Positions 6,614 through 13,867 of a stretch of DNA of 53,367 nt are shown here, one piece after another (the first letter of the stretch is position 1; every line of letters begins with the position of its first letter). The stretch comes from Candidatus Aenigmarchaeota archaeon CG_4_9_14_3_um_filter_37_18 (lineage in GTDB: Archaea; Aenigmatarchaeota; Aenigmatarchaeia; CG10238-14). Both the position numbers and the translations under genes were made by a program. The notes below the pieces were generated by a model, which saw nothing but the letters and a program-made list of their open reading frames with translations, did not search any database and was not told the DNA's origin. The stretch covers positions 837-54,203 of the forward strand of contig PFTQ01000044.1 of assembly GCA_002789635.1 (NCBI GenBank), in the 5' to 3' direction.

Positions 6614-8134
6614 TTAACCCCTCATTACTATTAAATAGATTACAACAAGAATAGCCAATGCAATTACAAAACCTATGATCAGAGACAAAACTATCTTATT
6701 TAATTTCAGCTCATCTACCTTTTTGCTTATTGTTGAACTGAGTGATTCAATTTTTTCCCAGACTTTTCCAAGCATGCCTGTAGGTTCTGTTATATTGATT
6801 TCAGGCGGTTCTGGAATTTTTTCAGTTGTAGTAGTTTCTCCAAACCCAATTGTAGTGGCCGTAGTTTCTTGGGACTCGACATTAACCAAAACTGTTTCAG
6901 TGTCAGAAGCATTTCCGCTTTCTGCAGTCAATTGAACATTATATTCTCCAGAAGCCCCATACTCAGGGCTATAGTATACGAAAATAGTCTGGGATTCATT
7001 CGGTGAAAGTGTCAGATTTTCTGGCCTTATAGCAATCCAGTTTGCACTCGCCATAATTCCAAATGTATCTTGCCTGGATCCAGTATTCTTTATAGATGGC
7101 TTTGTCAATTTTCCAGTCCCTGCTTGGATCGTCAATTCTTGAGTGTCTAATTCAAGCTCAACGCCATAGCATTTTTCAGACATAAATCTGATCAAGCCTT
7201 GCTCTTCTTTTGAACTTGAAGAAACTTTGAATGGTATTTCATAAATGCCTTCTTCTTTAACAAATGAAACCTCTAAAATTTTCTCTTGGCCAGGCTCTAT
7301 ATTAATGATATCAGAATATCCTATTTCTTCAATATTTACTTCAAAGTTGTCTTTCTTTACTCCAGTGTTTCTGACAGATATCTGGAATTTTTGATCTACC
7401 CCGCCGCATGTCCTGACCTCTTCTGGATATGTTATCTGGAAGTCGTAGCATTGTTTCTTTTGGATTGCTGTTTGAATTGAAGCTGAAGTATAGCTGTTTG
7501 TCGACTTTATAGAAATTTCCAGATTGTAGGTTTTTTCATCAGCGTCGCATACCGGCAAGATTCTTATTGGGATTTGTTTTATCTCTCCCGGCTCGATTGT
7601 AAAGCTTTTCAACTCAACATCAATTATATCTAATGCGTCTCCTGAAAGAGTTAATTCAAGATTTTCAGAATATTTTCCGATATTTTCAACAACTATCATT
7701 GTCTGATCCTCTTCGCATAAACATGAAGTTAATTGGCTAGGAGCTGATAATCTGACCAAATGATCTTTTACTATATTCAACCTAAATGTTTCAGAAGCAT
7801 TTGTGCCTTCAACGCTAACCAAACCGATATAAATATCATTTTCAGTTGGCTGGGGGGTAATGAACAGATAGACAGTTTTACTTTCGCCCGCTGAAAGAGT
7901 TAGAGATTCATGGCTTAAAGAGTACCAATCATCTGGTATTCCTTTAACAGAAAGGGTGTATGTTTCGGCTGTAGTTCCTTTGTTTTGAATATTAATGTCA
8001 TAAACAGCTATTTCATATGGGTTAGCTGTCAATTCATTTGGCATTATACTTATAGAAACATCTTGATTTTGTGCAAAAGCACCGGCAATTATTGCAAGAC
8101 CGAAAATTACCCCGAATATCCATTTTGTTTTCAT
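6614..8134 (-). CDS. Secreted, C-terminally anchored multi-Ig (COG1470/NEW3-like) surface protein
   Basis: A 506-aa protein with a signal peptide (KWIFGVIFGLAIIAGAFA). Four or more repeated beta-sandwich units follow, marked by NIQNKGTTAETYTLSVKG, ENIGKYSENLEL, VRNTGVKKDNFEV and IKNTGSRQDTFGI, each followed by 'L...G...tv.v...p'. Then come a Thr/Pro-rich linker (TTTTEKIPEPPE), a coiled segment and a C-terminal helix (IVLSLIIGFVIALAILVVIY). The architecture matches archaeal alpha-galactosidase-NEW3 / COG1470 surface proteins, which project from the membrane. It is the first gene of the operon. Function is structural or adhesive by inference. Confidence 0.75.
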   Translation of the reverse strand: MKTKWIFGVIFGLAIIAGAFAQNQDVSISIMPNELTANPYEIAVYDINIQNKGTTAETYTLSVKGIPDDWYSLSHESLTLSAGESKTVYLFITPQPTENDIYIGLVSVEGTNASETFRLNIVKDHLVRLSAPSQLTSCLCEEDQTMIVVENIGKYSENLELTLSGDALDIIDVELKSFTIEPGEIKQIPIRILPVCDADEKTYNLEISIKSTNSYTSASIQTAIQKKQCYDFQITYPEEVRTCGGVDQKFQISVRNTGVKKDNFEVNIEEIGYSDIINIEPGQEKILEVSFVKEEGIYEIPFKVSSSSKEEQGLIRFMSEKCYGVELELDTQELTIQAGTGKLTKPSIKNTGSRQDTFGIMASANWIAIRPENLTLSPNESQTIFVYYSPEYGASGEYNVQLTAESGNASDTETVLVNVESQETTATTIGFGETTTTEKIPEPPEINITEPTGMLGKVWEKIESLSSTISKKVDELKLNKIVLSLIIGFVIALAILVVIYLIVMRG

Positions 8135-8276
8135 GACTAATCAATAAATAAGATTCGTATTAAGCATTTAATCCTTTTCTAGGCAAAGCTTAAGAACATT
8201 AAAGGAAATATGAAGGTAAATTTTGCAATATAAAACAGAAAATCCAGAAGAGTATAAGTGGCAATTAGCTAAAAGA

Positions 8277-8286
8277 TTTAATATTA
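8277..8286 (+). promoter_or_regulatory. TATA box of tRNA-Thr
   Basis: tttaatatta is centred about 28 bases before the tRNA 5' end, as expected for archaeal box A. Confidence 0.5.
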
Positions 8287-8308
8287 TTTGAGTTAAATTA
8301 ATTGACAT

Positions 8309-8382
8309 GCCTCGGTAGCTCAACCCGGCAGAGCAACTGACTTGTAATCAGTAGGTTAAGGGTTCAACTCCCTTCCGAGGCT
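8309..8382 (+). tRNA. tRNA-Thr (anticodon TGT)
   Basis: Complete cloverleaf: acceptor GCCTCGG/CCGAGGC, D-arm with AGCTCAACCCGGCAGAGC, anticodon arm ACTGA-CTTGTAA-TCAGT (anticodon TGT, reading ACA), and T-arm AGGG-TTCAACT-CCCT. The CCA end is not encoded. The last 22 bases plus two downstream bases are duplicated at 9150-9173, marking this tRNA as an integration or duplication target. Confidence 0.95.
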
Positions 8383-8384
8383 TA
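8361..8384 (+). repeat. Direct repeat, copy 1 (tRNA-Thr 3' end; att-like)
   Basis: A 24-base block beginning ggttcaactc and ending ccgaggctta covers the T-loop and 3' acceptor strand of tRNA-Thr. It recurs identically at 9150-9173. Confidence 0.75.
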
Positions 8385-8452
8385 CCTTTAACCAAGAATT
8401 CTTCTACTTATCAAAAAAATATTGGTTCCTGTAGAATGAAATTTAGGTGGGA

Positions 8453-8962
8453 TTAATGACCTAGAGCAGTTCTTACAGGTAAAAGAACTTCTGGTCCAGG
8501 GTTCCCTAAAACATAAGATCCACTCGGACCACTGGTTGCTTGGACTACCATTCTATGACCGAAAGATTCATATAAACCATCAGGAGATAAATATTTACTT
8601 AATAAAACTGGTGTCATAACAGAAACTTCTTCTACACCTCGATGATCCCCATATCCATATGACGATTCTAGTAAAATAGTATGTGTATTTAATGCGGCTA
8701 AATCTTGTAATGTATTTTCAAAAATTCTTCTCACTTCACCCTGATCAGCTACAGCAGCAAGATCTCCCATTATATTCAAATTTACAATAAGGTGGGTTAT
8801 TCTAGCCTCATAAACTTCTAGAGCAAGATTGGCCAAAATTTGTTCTGAAAAACTTCTTCTCGCTACATCCCATGCCTGTGTTAATGACCTGACATCGTCT
8901 GTTCCGGCAAAGTGAATCACCATTTCATAAAGTGTTCTTTGGCCCTTATTTAACTGGATCAT
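8453..8962 (-). CDS. Orphan protein carried in the tRNA-Thr insert, 169 aa
   Basis: I do not recognise this soluble protein (MIQLNKGQRTLYEMVIHFAG). It looks alpha-helical for about 100 residues (SLTQAWDVARRSF, LANLALEVYEARITHLIVNL) and then becomes Gly/Pro-rich with a Tyr-Gly patch (SSYGYGDHRG) and an LLPVRTALGH end. It has no Cys or membrane helix. The ATG at 8962 is about 25 bases downstream of a TATA box (8981-8994), so the mRNA is leaderless and autonomous. It runs opposite to tRNA-Thr and is the only gene in the insert. Confidence 0.7.
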   Translation of the reverse strand: MIQLNKGQRTLYEMVIHFAGTDDVRSLTQAWDVARRSFSEQILANLALEVYEARITHLIVNLNIMGDLAAVADQGEVRRIFENTLQDLAALNTHTILLESSYGYGDHRGVEEVSVMTPVLLSKYLSPDGLYESFGHRMVVQATSGPSGSYVLGNPGPEVLLPVRTALGH

Positions 8963-8980
8963 ATTCTAAATCTCGATTAT

Positions 8981-8994
8981 TAAATTTAAATATT
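8981..8994 (-). promoter_or_regulatory. TATA box of the insert gene
   Basis: On the minus strand aatatttaaattta is centred about 25 bases before the ATG at 8962, so the insert brings its own leaderless promoter. Confidence 0.5.
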
Positions 8995-9060
8995 TGGTTA
9001 GCGCATAACTCTTCCATCAATCTTTATTATCAACAATTCCTATACAATTAAACAGGCTGA

Positions 9061-9089
9061 GTCAAGACCTTGTCAAGACAGGACAAGAC
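9061..9089 (+). repeat. Iteron-like short direct repeats
   Basis: gtcaagac at 9061-9068, gtcaagac at 9072-9079 and gacaagac at 9082-9089 recur at 10-11 base steps, one helical turn. A related gactcca word occurs twice further right (about 9114 and 9136). Same-face spacing suggests a cooperative protein-binding site, such as replication iterons or recombination arm sites. Confidence 0.4.
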
Positions 9090-9149
9090 ATTAGGTGTGT
9101 GCATGACTGGAATTGACTCCAAATAATCAGGTTTAGACTCCAGCGGAGT

Positions 9150-9173
9150 GGTTCAACTCCCTTCCGAGGCTTA
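9150..9173 (+). repeat. Direct repeat, copy 2 (tRNA-Thr 3' fragment; att-like)
   Basis: Identical over 24 bases to 8361-8384. No D-arm or anticodon arm precedes it, so it is a fragment and not a second tRNA gene. Confidence 0.75.
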
Positions 9174-9264
9174 ACCCTAGTGAAATACAGTTATTTTTTC
9201 TAGAGGGATAGAGGTAAACAATTTAAAAATAGAATCCCTTAAAATTATGTAATTCAGTGAGAAT

Positions 9265-9830
9265 ATGGGCATCGTTCAAACAGTAATTTCATCTTTGTCA
9301 GCATTGACCGTATTAAGCCATGTTTTTTAGGCTTTCTGATACTGTATTTTATAATTAAAAAAATATTAAAGAAAAATATTTCAATTCTTGATAATTTTTT
9401 CGGGTTTTTTAGAAATAGAGCATTGATAATAGCTTTTATTATCGCGGCTACTGCGACTTTAGGAAGCCTTTTCTTTTCTGAAGCAGCAAAATATGAGCAG
9501 TGTGAATTGTGCTGGTTCCAGCGCATATTCATGTACCCGCAAGCTATAATTTTAGGAGTTGCTTTACTGAAGAAGAGGGGTGAAATTTCAGATTATAATT
9601 TGGCTCTCAGTTCAATAGGAGTGGCAATAGCAACCTATCATTATTACATCAGCCAGATCGCAAGACAGGTATCAAACACATGCTCAGCAGCAGGAATTTC
9701 TTGTGCATCCCAATATTACACGAGTTATGGCTATATCACAATACCAATGATGTCTCTAACTGTGTTCACATTAATAATAATATTTTCCTCGCTCAAAAAA
9801 ACTGATAATAAAAAGCCAACACGAAAATAA
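9265..9830 (+). CDS. DsbB/BdbC-family disulfide bond formation protein, apparent frameshift
   Basis: The intact part (from 9423) is a DsbB-like membrane protein: ATLGSLFFSEAAKYEQCELC has the first Cys pair (CELC), FQRIFMYPQA follows, and a second pair is in CSAAGISC. DsbB oxidises a thioredoxin-like partner and passes electrons to quinone. The family N-terminal helix is encoded just upstream in another frame: an ATG at 9265 with a GTGAG Shine-Dalgarno gives MGIVQTVISSLSALTVLSHV. After the T-run at 9323-9328 the other frame continues LGFLILYFIIKKILKKNISI and LDNFFGFFRNRALIIAF. One missing T restores a protein of about 187 aa. This may be an assembly error or a real frameshift. The only in-frame start otherwise is TTG 9423. 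Confidence 0.75.
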
Positions 9831-9844
9831 ATCTTAAAAAATCA

Positions 9845-10351
9845 TTAAACCTTTGCAATTGTTCTCCATAATTCCCTTTCCTTAAGGAATAAAACAGCAA
9901 GAAAAAAGAAGAATACCATTCCAAAAATATAAGTCAAGTAAAACATAAGAGGCGTTCCATAAGGCACTCCAACCAAGCTCCAAAGCCAACTGACAAATGT
10001 ATCATTGCCAGCAAGGCAACTCATATTACCAGGAGATAAAAGAATATTGCCTTGACGGGAAATGCATAAAGGCGGCATCACTATCTCAAATGCTATAAAA
10101 AGGAATGTTGTCCCTAAAGTCAGCCTTGTGATATGGATGGGTTTCCTCAAAAGTGCAAAAGAAAATATGCCCCAGGTGATTATGTAGCCGATTTGGTGCG
10201 TTATGTAGGCGAAAGGTATTGGTGTGTCTGGATTGTTCTCGAGATGGATTAGGTAAGACCTCATGAAAACTATATTCCATAGCAAAGACCAGATAACTGC
10301 GAATACAAGGAATATTATTTCCCTTTTTTCTATCAGCTTGAATTTAGCCAT
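9845..10351 (-). CDS. Hypothetical polytopic membrane protein, 168 aa
   Basis: I do not recognise the family. Four hydrophobic helices are visible: EIIFLVFAVIWSLLWNIVFM, ITHQIGYIITWGIFSFALL, LGTTFLFIAFEIVMPPL and PLMFYLTYIFGMVFFFFLAV. Two Cys lie in an exterior loop (PLCISRQG, MSCLAGND) and could form a disulfide, which fits the adjacent DsbB. It converges on dsbB and is divergent from the PAP2 gene. Confidence 0.7.
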   Translation of the reverse strand: MAKFKLIEKREIIFLVFAVIWSLLWNIVFMRSYLIHLENNPDTPIPFAYITHQIGYIITWGIFSFALLRKPIHITRLTLGTTFLFIAFEIVMPPLCISRQGNILLSPGNMSCLAGNDTFVSWLWSLVGVPYGTPLMFYLTYIFGMVFFFFLAVLFLKERELWRTIAKV

Positions 10352-10421
10352 ATTATCTTTTATTAGATTTGATTTTCATGTGTTTAAATTTATTTTTATT
10401 GTCTTAATTCCAAGTATTGTT

Positions 10422-10922
10422 ATGCTTGAATATTCTTTTTGGGAAGTTGTATCCGCTTTTGGCAGTTTGGAATTCTGGATTGGGGCGTCCTTGACTTGCC
10501 TTTTATTGTTTTTTGCTGTGCCTAAAAAATCCAGAAAATATTTTGTGTGGTTTATCTTTCTTGTTCTTCCTTCAGTAATAATCGCTGATAGCATAGGCCA
10601 TGCAATCAAATTTATTCTCCAAGTTCCTAGGCCTTGTTATGGTCTTGTCGAATGCCCTAGCGGATATTCAATGCCTAGTGGACATGCAACTGTCGCTTTT
10701 GCTGCTATGACTGCTTTAGGCCTGCATTACAAGGATAGAAAGTATCTGATACTTTTTTTAATTTTAGCAGAATTTGTCGGGATATCTAGAATTGCCCTTG
10801 GCTTCCATACTATCCCTGATGTGTTAGTTGGATCTGTTATTGGTATGATGACCGGCTTTTTTGTTGAAAAAGCGTATGAGATGTATTATATAAGGTTTCA
10901 GAGAGTTGTTAAGAGGATTTAA
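10422..10922 (+). CDS. PAP2-family membrane phosphatase
   Basis: Type 2 phosphatidic-acid-phosphatase signature motifs are in order: KFILQVPRP (KxxxxxxRP), PSGHATVAF (PSGH) and SRIALGFHTIPD (SRxxxGxHxxxD), between transmembrane helices. The ATG at 10422 is preferred because a longer frame from 10263 would overlap the divergent gene, and tttaaattta about 35 bases upstream supplies a TATA box. At 166 aa it is a compact PAP2 enzyme. Likely substrates are polyprenyl or isoprenoid lipid (pyro)phosphates, consistent with the lipid genes that follow. Confidence 0.85.
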   Translation: MLEYSFWEVVSAFGSLEFWIGASLTCLLLFFAVPKKSRKYFVWFIFLVLPSVIIADSIGHAIKFILQVPRPCYGLVECPSGYSMPSGHATVAFAAMTALGLHYKDRKYLILFLILAEFVGISRIALGFHTIPDVLVGSVIGMMTGFFVEKAYEMYYIRFQRVVKRI

Positions 10923-11745
10923 TTTTTCTAATAATACCTTCAGCGAAATAGTACATTGCAAAAAGTGAAAGCCCAAATGGCATATAACCTAAATATCCAG
11001 GGAGGTACATCTCAAAAATTTTAAAGGTCGTTATAGGTGTTAAAAACCCAAGATTATGCAGCAAAGGGATGTTATAAAACCACTTCGGATAAGCCCAAAA
11101 ATTCCAAAATTCCCAAAAGAAGCCGCATATCAATGTAGCTATCATTATATATAGAATCTCATTAAATTTTCCTTTCTCCAAGTTTTTTAGAATTGATGGT
11201 CTTTTCTTAATATAATTAATTGGATCTAAGATTAAGAATGGAAAGAACCAAATTCCGCCGAAGAAATAGTAGGGTGATACTATTACACCTAACATCAGCA
11301 ACAAACCAAAAATCACTATAATAAAAATTAAATTTTTAGTGATCTTAATCTCAAAAGGCAGTTTAATCCTTTCAAATATCTTTAATGATTTTAAAAGATA
11401 GGATGTTTCAAAGACAGCCAATATAACAGTCGAAAATGCAATTGAAAAAATCAACCATATCGGCTCTTGAATATTTTTATAATACCAATTTCTTGTAAAT
11501 AGATTACAAAATTCGAAAAACCACCAGACGAAAATAGAGATAAACAACATTTTAATTGCTTTTATCGGCTCATTTATGATAATAGATTTTTTCTTAATTT
11601 CATAAACTAGAGAATCAACAAAAAGAATATAACCGAACCAAATAGGATAAAAATACCAAGTTGAAAGTGGTTGAATTTTAAGAAGCATTATAACTTCTGC
11701 GTATATAATTAACAACAACCCAAGAATCCCATGTTTTTTTAACAT
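10909..11745 (-). CDS. Polytopic membrane protein with internal duplication, 278 aa
   Basis: Unrecognised, about eight transmembrane helices, very aromatic. Two halves share a motif: FVWWFFEFCNLFTRNWYYKN (about residue 75) and FFWEFWNFWAYPKWFYNIP (about 215). The sequence is thus a tandem duplication of a four-helix unit. It lies beside PAP2, YdjM-like, prenyltransferase and reductase genes, so an isoprenoid-lipid role is possible but not shown. A lycopene-cyclase-like fold is conceivable from the shape. Confidence 0.65.
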   Translation of the reverse strand: MLKKHGILGLLLIIYAEVIMLLKIQPLSTWYFYPIWFGYILFVDSLVYEIKKKSIIINEPIKAIKMLFISIFVWWFFEFCNLFTRNWYYKNIQEPIWLIFSIAFSTVILAVFETSYLLKSLKIFERIKLPFEIKITKNLIFIIVIFGLLLMLGVIVSPYYFFGGIWFFPFLILDPINYIKKRPSILKNLEKGKFNEILYIMIATLICGFFWEFWNFWAYPKWFYNIPLLHNLGFLTPITTFKIFEMYLPGYLGYMPFGLSLFAMYYFAEGIIRKIKSS

Positions 11746-11766
11746 GATTAATTATTGGATTTCCAT

Positions 11767-12297
11767 TTAAAAATAGTCTTTTATCTTGTTTGTCAACTGT
11801 TCATGAATCAGCCAAAAGAAAAGCAAGACAGCATCCATAGAACTGAATATCAATAACCCAAAATCCTTATTGACTAGATTTGGAGAAATTACCATTAAAA
11901 TCCGCTCTATTATATTCAAACCGAAAGCATAATTCGAGAAAGGATAAAATGGAACTATATAACCGGATAAAGAAGCGTCTAGGACAAGGTGCATTGTAAA
12001 GCCAAATGCCATCATGACAAAATACAAAGAAGTCTTCTTCTTATCAATGAAATGAAAGAACATTGAAATCGCCAGAAAGAGTATAGGGAACCAGATGTTG
12101 TGTGTGTAAAGCCTGTGAATGCTAACACCGCCAAAAACCAAATAGCTCACCGGAAGGTCAATATCTGGAAATAAACCAGACAAACCAGCAAGAAGGACAT
12201 GTTTATTCGTGATGACCCCCTTTTTGCCGATTATATGATCTCTAAACAAATCTATGAGTATTATTGGGACTAGAATGTGTGTTACTGCAAGTGGCAT
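11767..12297 (-). CDS. Metal-dependent membrane hydrolase, YdjM/DUF457-like
   Basis: A 176-aa polytopic protein with the DUF457/YdjM pattern: an N-terminal His (MPLAVTHILVP), LSGLFPDIDLP, HRLYTHNIWFP, and FTMHLVLDASLSG. The conserved His and Asp residues probably bind a metal. Members are called inner-membrane metal-dependent hydrolases, with unknown substrate in most cases. Its start is divergent from the kinase-like gene at 12358. Confidence 0.75.
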   Translation of the reverse strand: MPLAVTHILVPIILIDLFRDHIIGKKGVITNKHVLLAGLSGLFPDIDLPVSYLVFGGVSIHRLYTHNIWFPILFLAISMFFHFIDKKKTSLYFVMMAFGFTMHLVLDASLSGYIVPFYPFSNYAFGLNIIERILMVISPNLVNKDFGLLIFSSMDAVLLFFWLIHEQLTNKIKDYF

Positions 12298-12357
12298 GTC
12301 TTATTATTTGATTTCTAATAAAAATAAATTAATGCTTCTGAAAACACAATAAATATT

Positions 12358-13005
12358 ATGCTGAATCTACTCCCGCTGATCTTGCCCTTAATTCTTATAG
12401 GAATAATTTTTCTACTGATAATAAAATCAGAAATCAACAAAAAATTTGGAAGACAGTTTGCAAGAACATTTGTTGGCATATTTGTGATCGCATATTCAAT
12501 AAACAATAAAACCATCTTATTGGGATTATTGAGTCTAGTTATGTTATTTCTACTGTTTATATCAGAAAGAAGCCTTTTTTTCAAAAAAATGGTAGAAGAA
12601 AAGGAAAAGAAATCAGGAAAACTCACTGGACTAATTTTATACCTTTCAATGATCATACTGACTACTATATTGTTTCCATTGTGGATTGCTGGGTGTTGCT
12701 TAATCAATTTATCATTTGCTGACGGTTTTGCAACATTCGTGGGGAAAAAGGGTAGGTCTAAGTTGATGTGGAATAAAAAAAAGACATTTGAAGGTAGCAT
12801 AACATTTCTTTTTGTTAGCTTCTTAGGCTGTTTCTTAGTTATGAGTTTTCTAAGCCCTTTCACATTAGATAGAATAATTTTATTCTCTTTAATAACTTCT
12901 TTAATAGCGAGCTTTGCTGAAAGTTTGCCAATAAAAATAGACGATAATATCACAGTTCCATTGGTTACTGGCGCTGCTCTTTATTTGTTAACTATATTAT
13001 TCTAA
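12358..13005 (+). CDS. Dolichol/phytol kinase-like CTP transferase (SEC59/VTE5-type)
   Basis: A polytopic 215-aa protein with the signature of CTP-dependent polyprenol kinases and phosphatidate cytidylyltransferase relatives: FADGFATFVGKKGRSKLMWN, KKTFEGSITF, and the late segment AESLPIKIDDNITVPLVTG. These enzymes phosphorylate phytol, dolichol or diacylglycerol. In an archaeon the likely substrate is geranylgeraniol, another polyprenol or an archaeal lipid. The gene sits 19 bases upstream of a UbiA-family prenyltransferase on the same strand, a natural pair for polyprenol salvage and attachment. Confidence 0.8.
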   Translation: MLNLLPLILPLILIGIIFLLIIKSEINKKFGRQFARTFVGIFVIAYSINNKTILLGLLSLVMLFLLFISERSLFFKKMVEEKEKKSGKLTGLILYLSMIILTTILFPLWIAGCCLINLSFADGFATFVGKKGRSKLMWNKKKTFEGSITFLFVSFLGCFLVMSFLSPFTLDRIILFSLITSLIASFAESLPIKIDDNITVPLVTGAALYLLTILF

Positions 13006-13024
13006 AAATTGTAAATTATTTTTG

Positions 13025-13867
13025 ATGTCTAGAAAAGATGGGTTAACATTTTGGAAATTAGTCAAGATTAGCAGGCCTTTATTTTGGATATATTTTCCTC
13101 TTATATTTTATTTAGGAGTTCTGTTTTCAGGTGGGGGCCTAGATTTATATCAAATTTTAATTATGGCTAGTATGACTTTTCCATTAGAACTTGCAGGACT
13201 CGGATTAAATGATATATATGATTACAAATCTGATCTAGCAAACCCAAGAAAGGGTGGTATTCAGGGTTACAAATTATCTAAGCCAGAAATCAAAAAACTC
13301 AAAATAATTTCATATTTAGCCGCAATTCCTACTTATTTAATCGTATTGCTTACTGGGAAAATACAATTTATCTTAACAATGTTTTTATTTGGACTAATAT
13401 CTTATCTTTACATTGTGCCTCCATTCAGGTTAAAGGGGAAACCTATACTTGATTTGGTAAGCGGGGGGTTGGTTCTAATTCTTCTTCCTTTTGCTGCAGG
13501 TTTTTCATATCATCAAAGTGTTGTAAATCTCCCATGGAAAATATACATAGTAACCCTCTATATGTCAGGGCTTCAAGGGATTGCAATGACAATGGATATG
13601 AAATATGATAAGCTGGCGGGGGACAAAAGCACTCCAATTGTTTTTGGTGCAAGAAATACTATGGTCATTGCTTTCTTAATCTTTTTTTCTATATTCGCTT
13701 TTGTAAATTTTAGCCCCCTGCTTCATCTATTCATCGGAATTAGTACAATAGGGGCATTCTTTCTAATTTTTAGGCCAGAAGGAGTGCATTCGAGGATATT
13801 GACTCTTATTTACGTGCTGGTTTCATTAATTTTCGCTATATTTTATATTTTATTTTACTGGATTTAA
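13025..13867 (+). CDS. UbiA-family prenyltransferase
   Basis: A 280-aa polytopic enzyme. The first aspartate-rich motif is LGLNDIYDYKSDLANPRKGG (NDxxDxxxD) and the second is MTMDMKYDKLAGD (DxxxD), with about eight helices. UbiA enzymes move polyprenyl groups from diphosphates to acceptors (glycerol-phosphate lipids, quinones, carotenoids). The NPRKGG after motif 1 differs from typical archaeal DGGGP synthase, so the acceptor is open. The ATG at 13025 is used (a TTG lies one codon earlier). The stop overlaps the end of the convergent reductase gene by 4 bases. Confidence 0.85.
   Translation: MSRKDGLTFWKLVKISRPLFWIYFPLIFYLGVLFSGGGLDLYQILIMASMTFPLELAGLGLNDIYDYKSDLANPRKGGIQGYKLSKPEIKKLKIISYLAAIPTYLIVLLTGKIQFILTMFLFGLISYLYIVPPFRLKGKPILDLVSGGLVLILLPFAAGFSYHQSVVNLPWKIYIVTLYMSGLQGIAMTMDMKYDKLAGDKSTPIVFGARNTMVIAFLIFFSIFAFVNFSPLLHLFIGISTIGAFFLIFRPEGVHSRILTLIYVLVSLIFAIFYILFYWI

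Larger units (their letters stand above)
8385..9173. mobile_element. tRNA-Thr-associated mini-insert (about 0.79 kb, no integrase)
   Basis: The segment is bounded by the tRNA-Thr 3' end and an exact 24-base copy of it, the classic footprint of site-specific integration into a tRNA gene. The insert holds one minus-strand gene (8453-8962), three iteron-like repeats (9061-9089) and a small hairpin next to the right repeat (actcc-agc-ggagt, about 9137-9149). No recombinase is encoded, so it is either a remnant or a cassette mobilised in trans. The repeat and boundaries are seen directly; the integration origin is inferred. Confidence 0.6.

Noticed and set aside
9150..9173. Possible second tRNA-Thr gene
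   Set aside because: Only the T-loop and 3' acceptor are present; no 5' half precedes it, so it is a fragment (att-like repeat).
12315..12953. 212-codon frame on the minus strand opposite the kinase-like gene
   Set aside because: Shadow of a membrane protein gene: repetitive Ile/Asn/Ser-rich translation without family features, while the plus strand has clear motifs.
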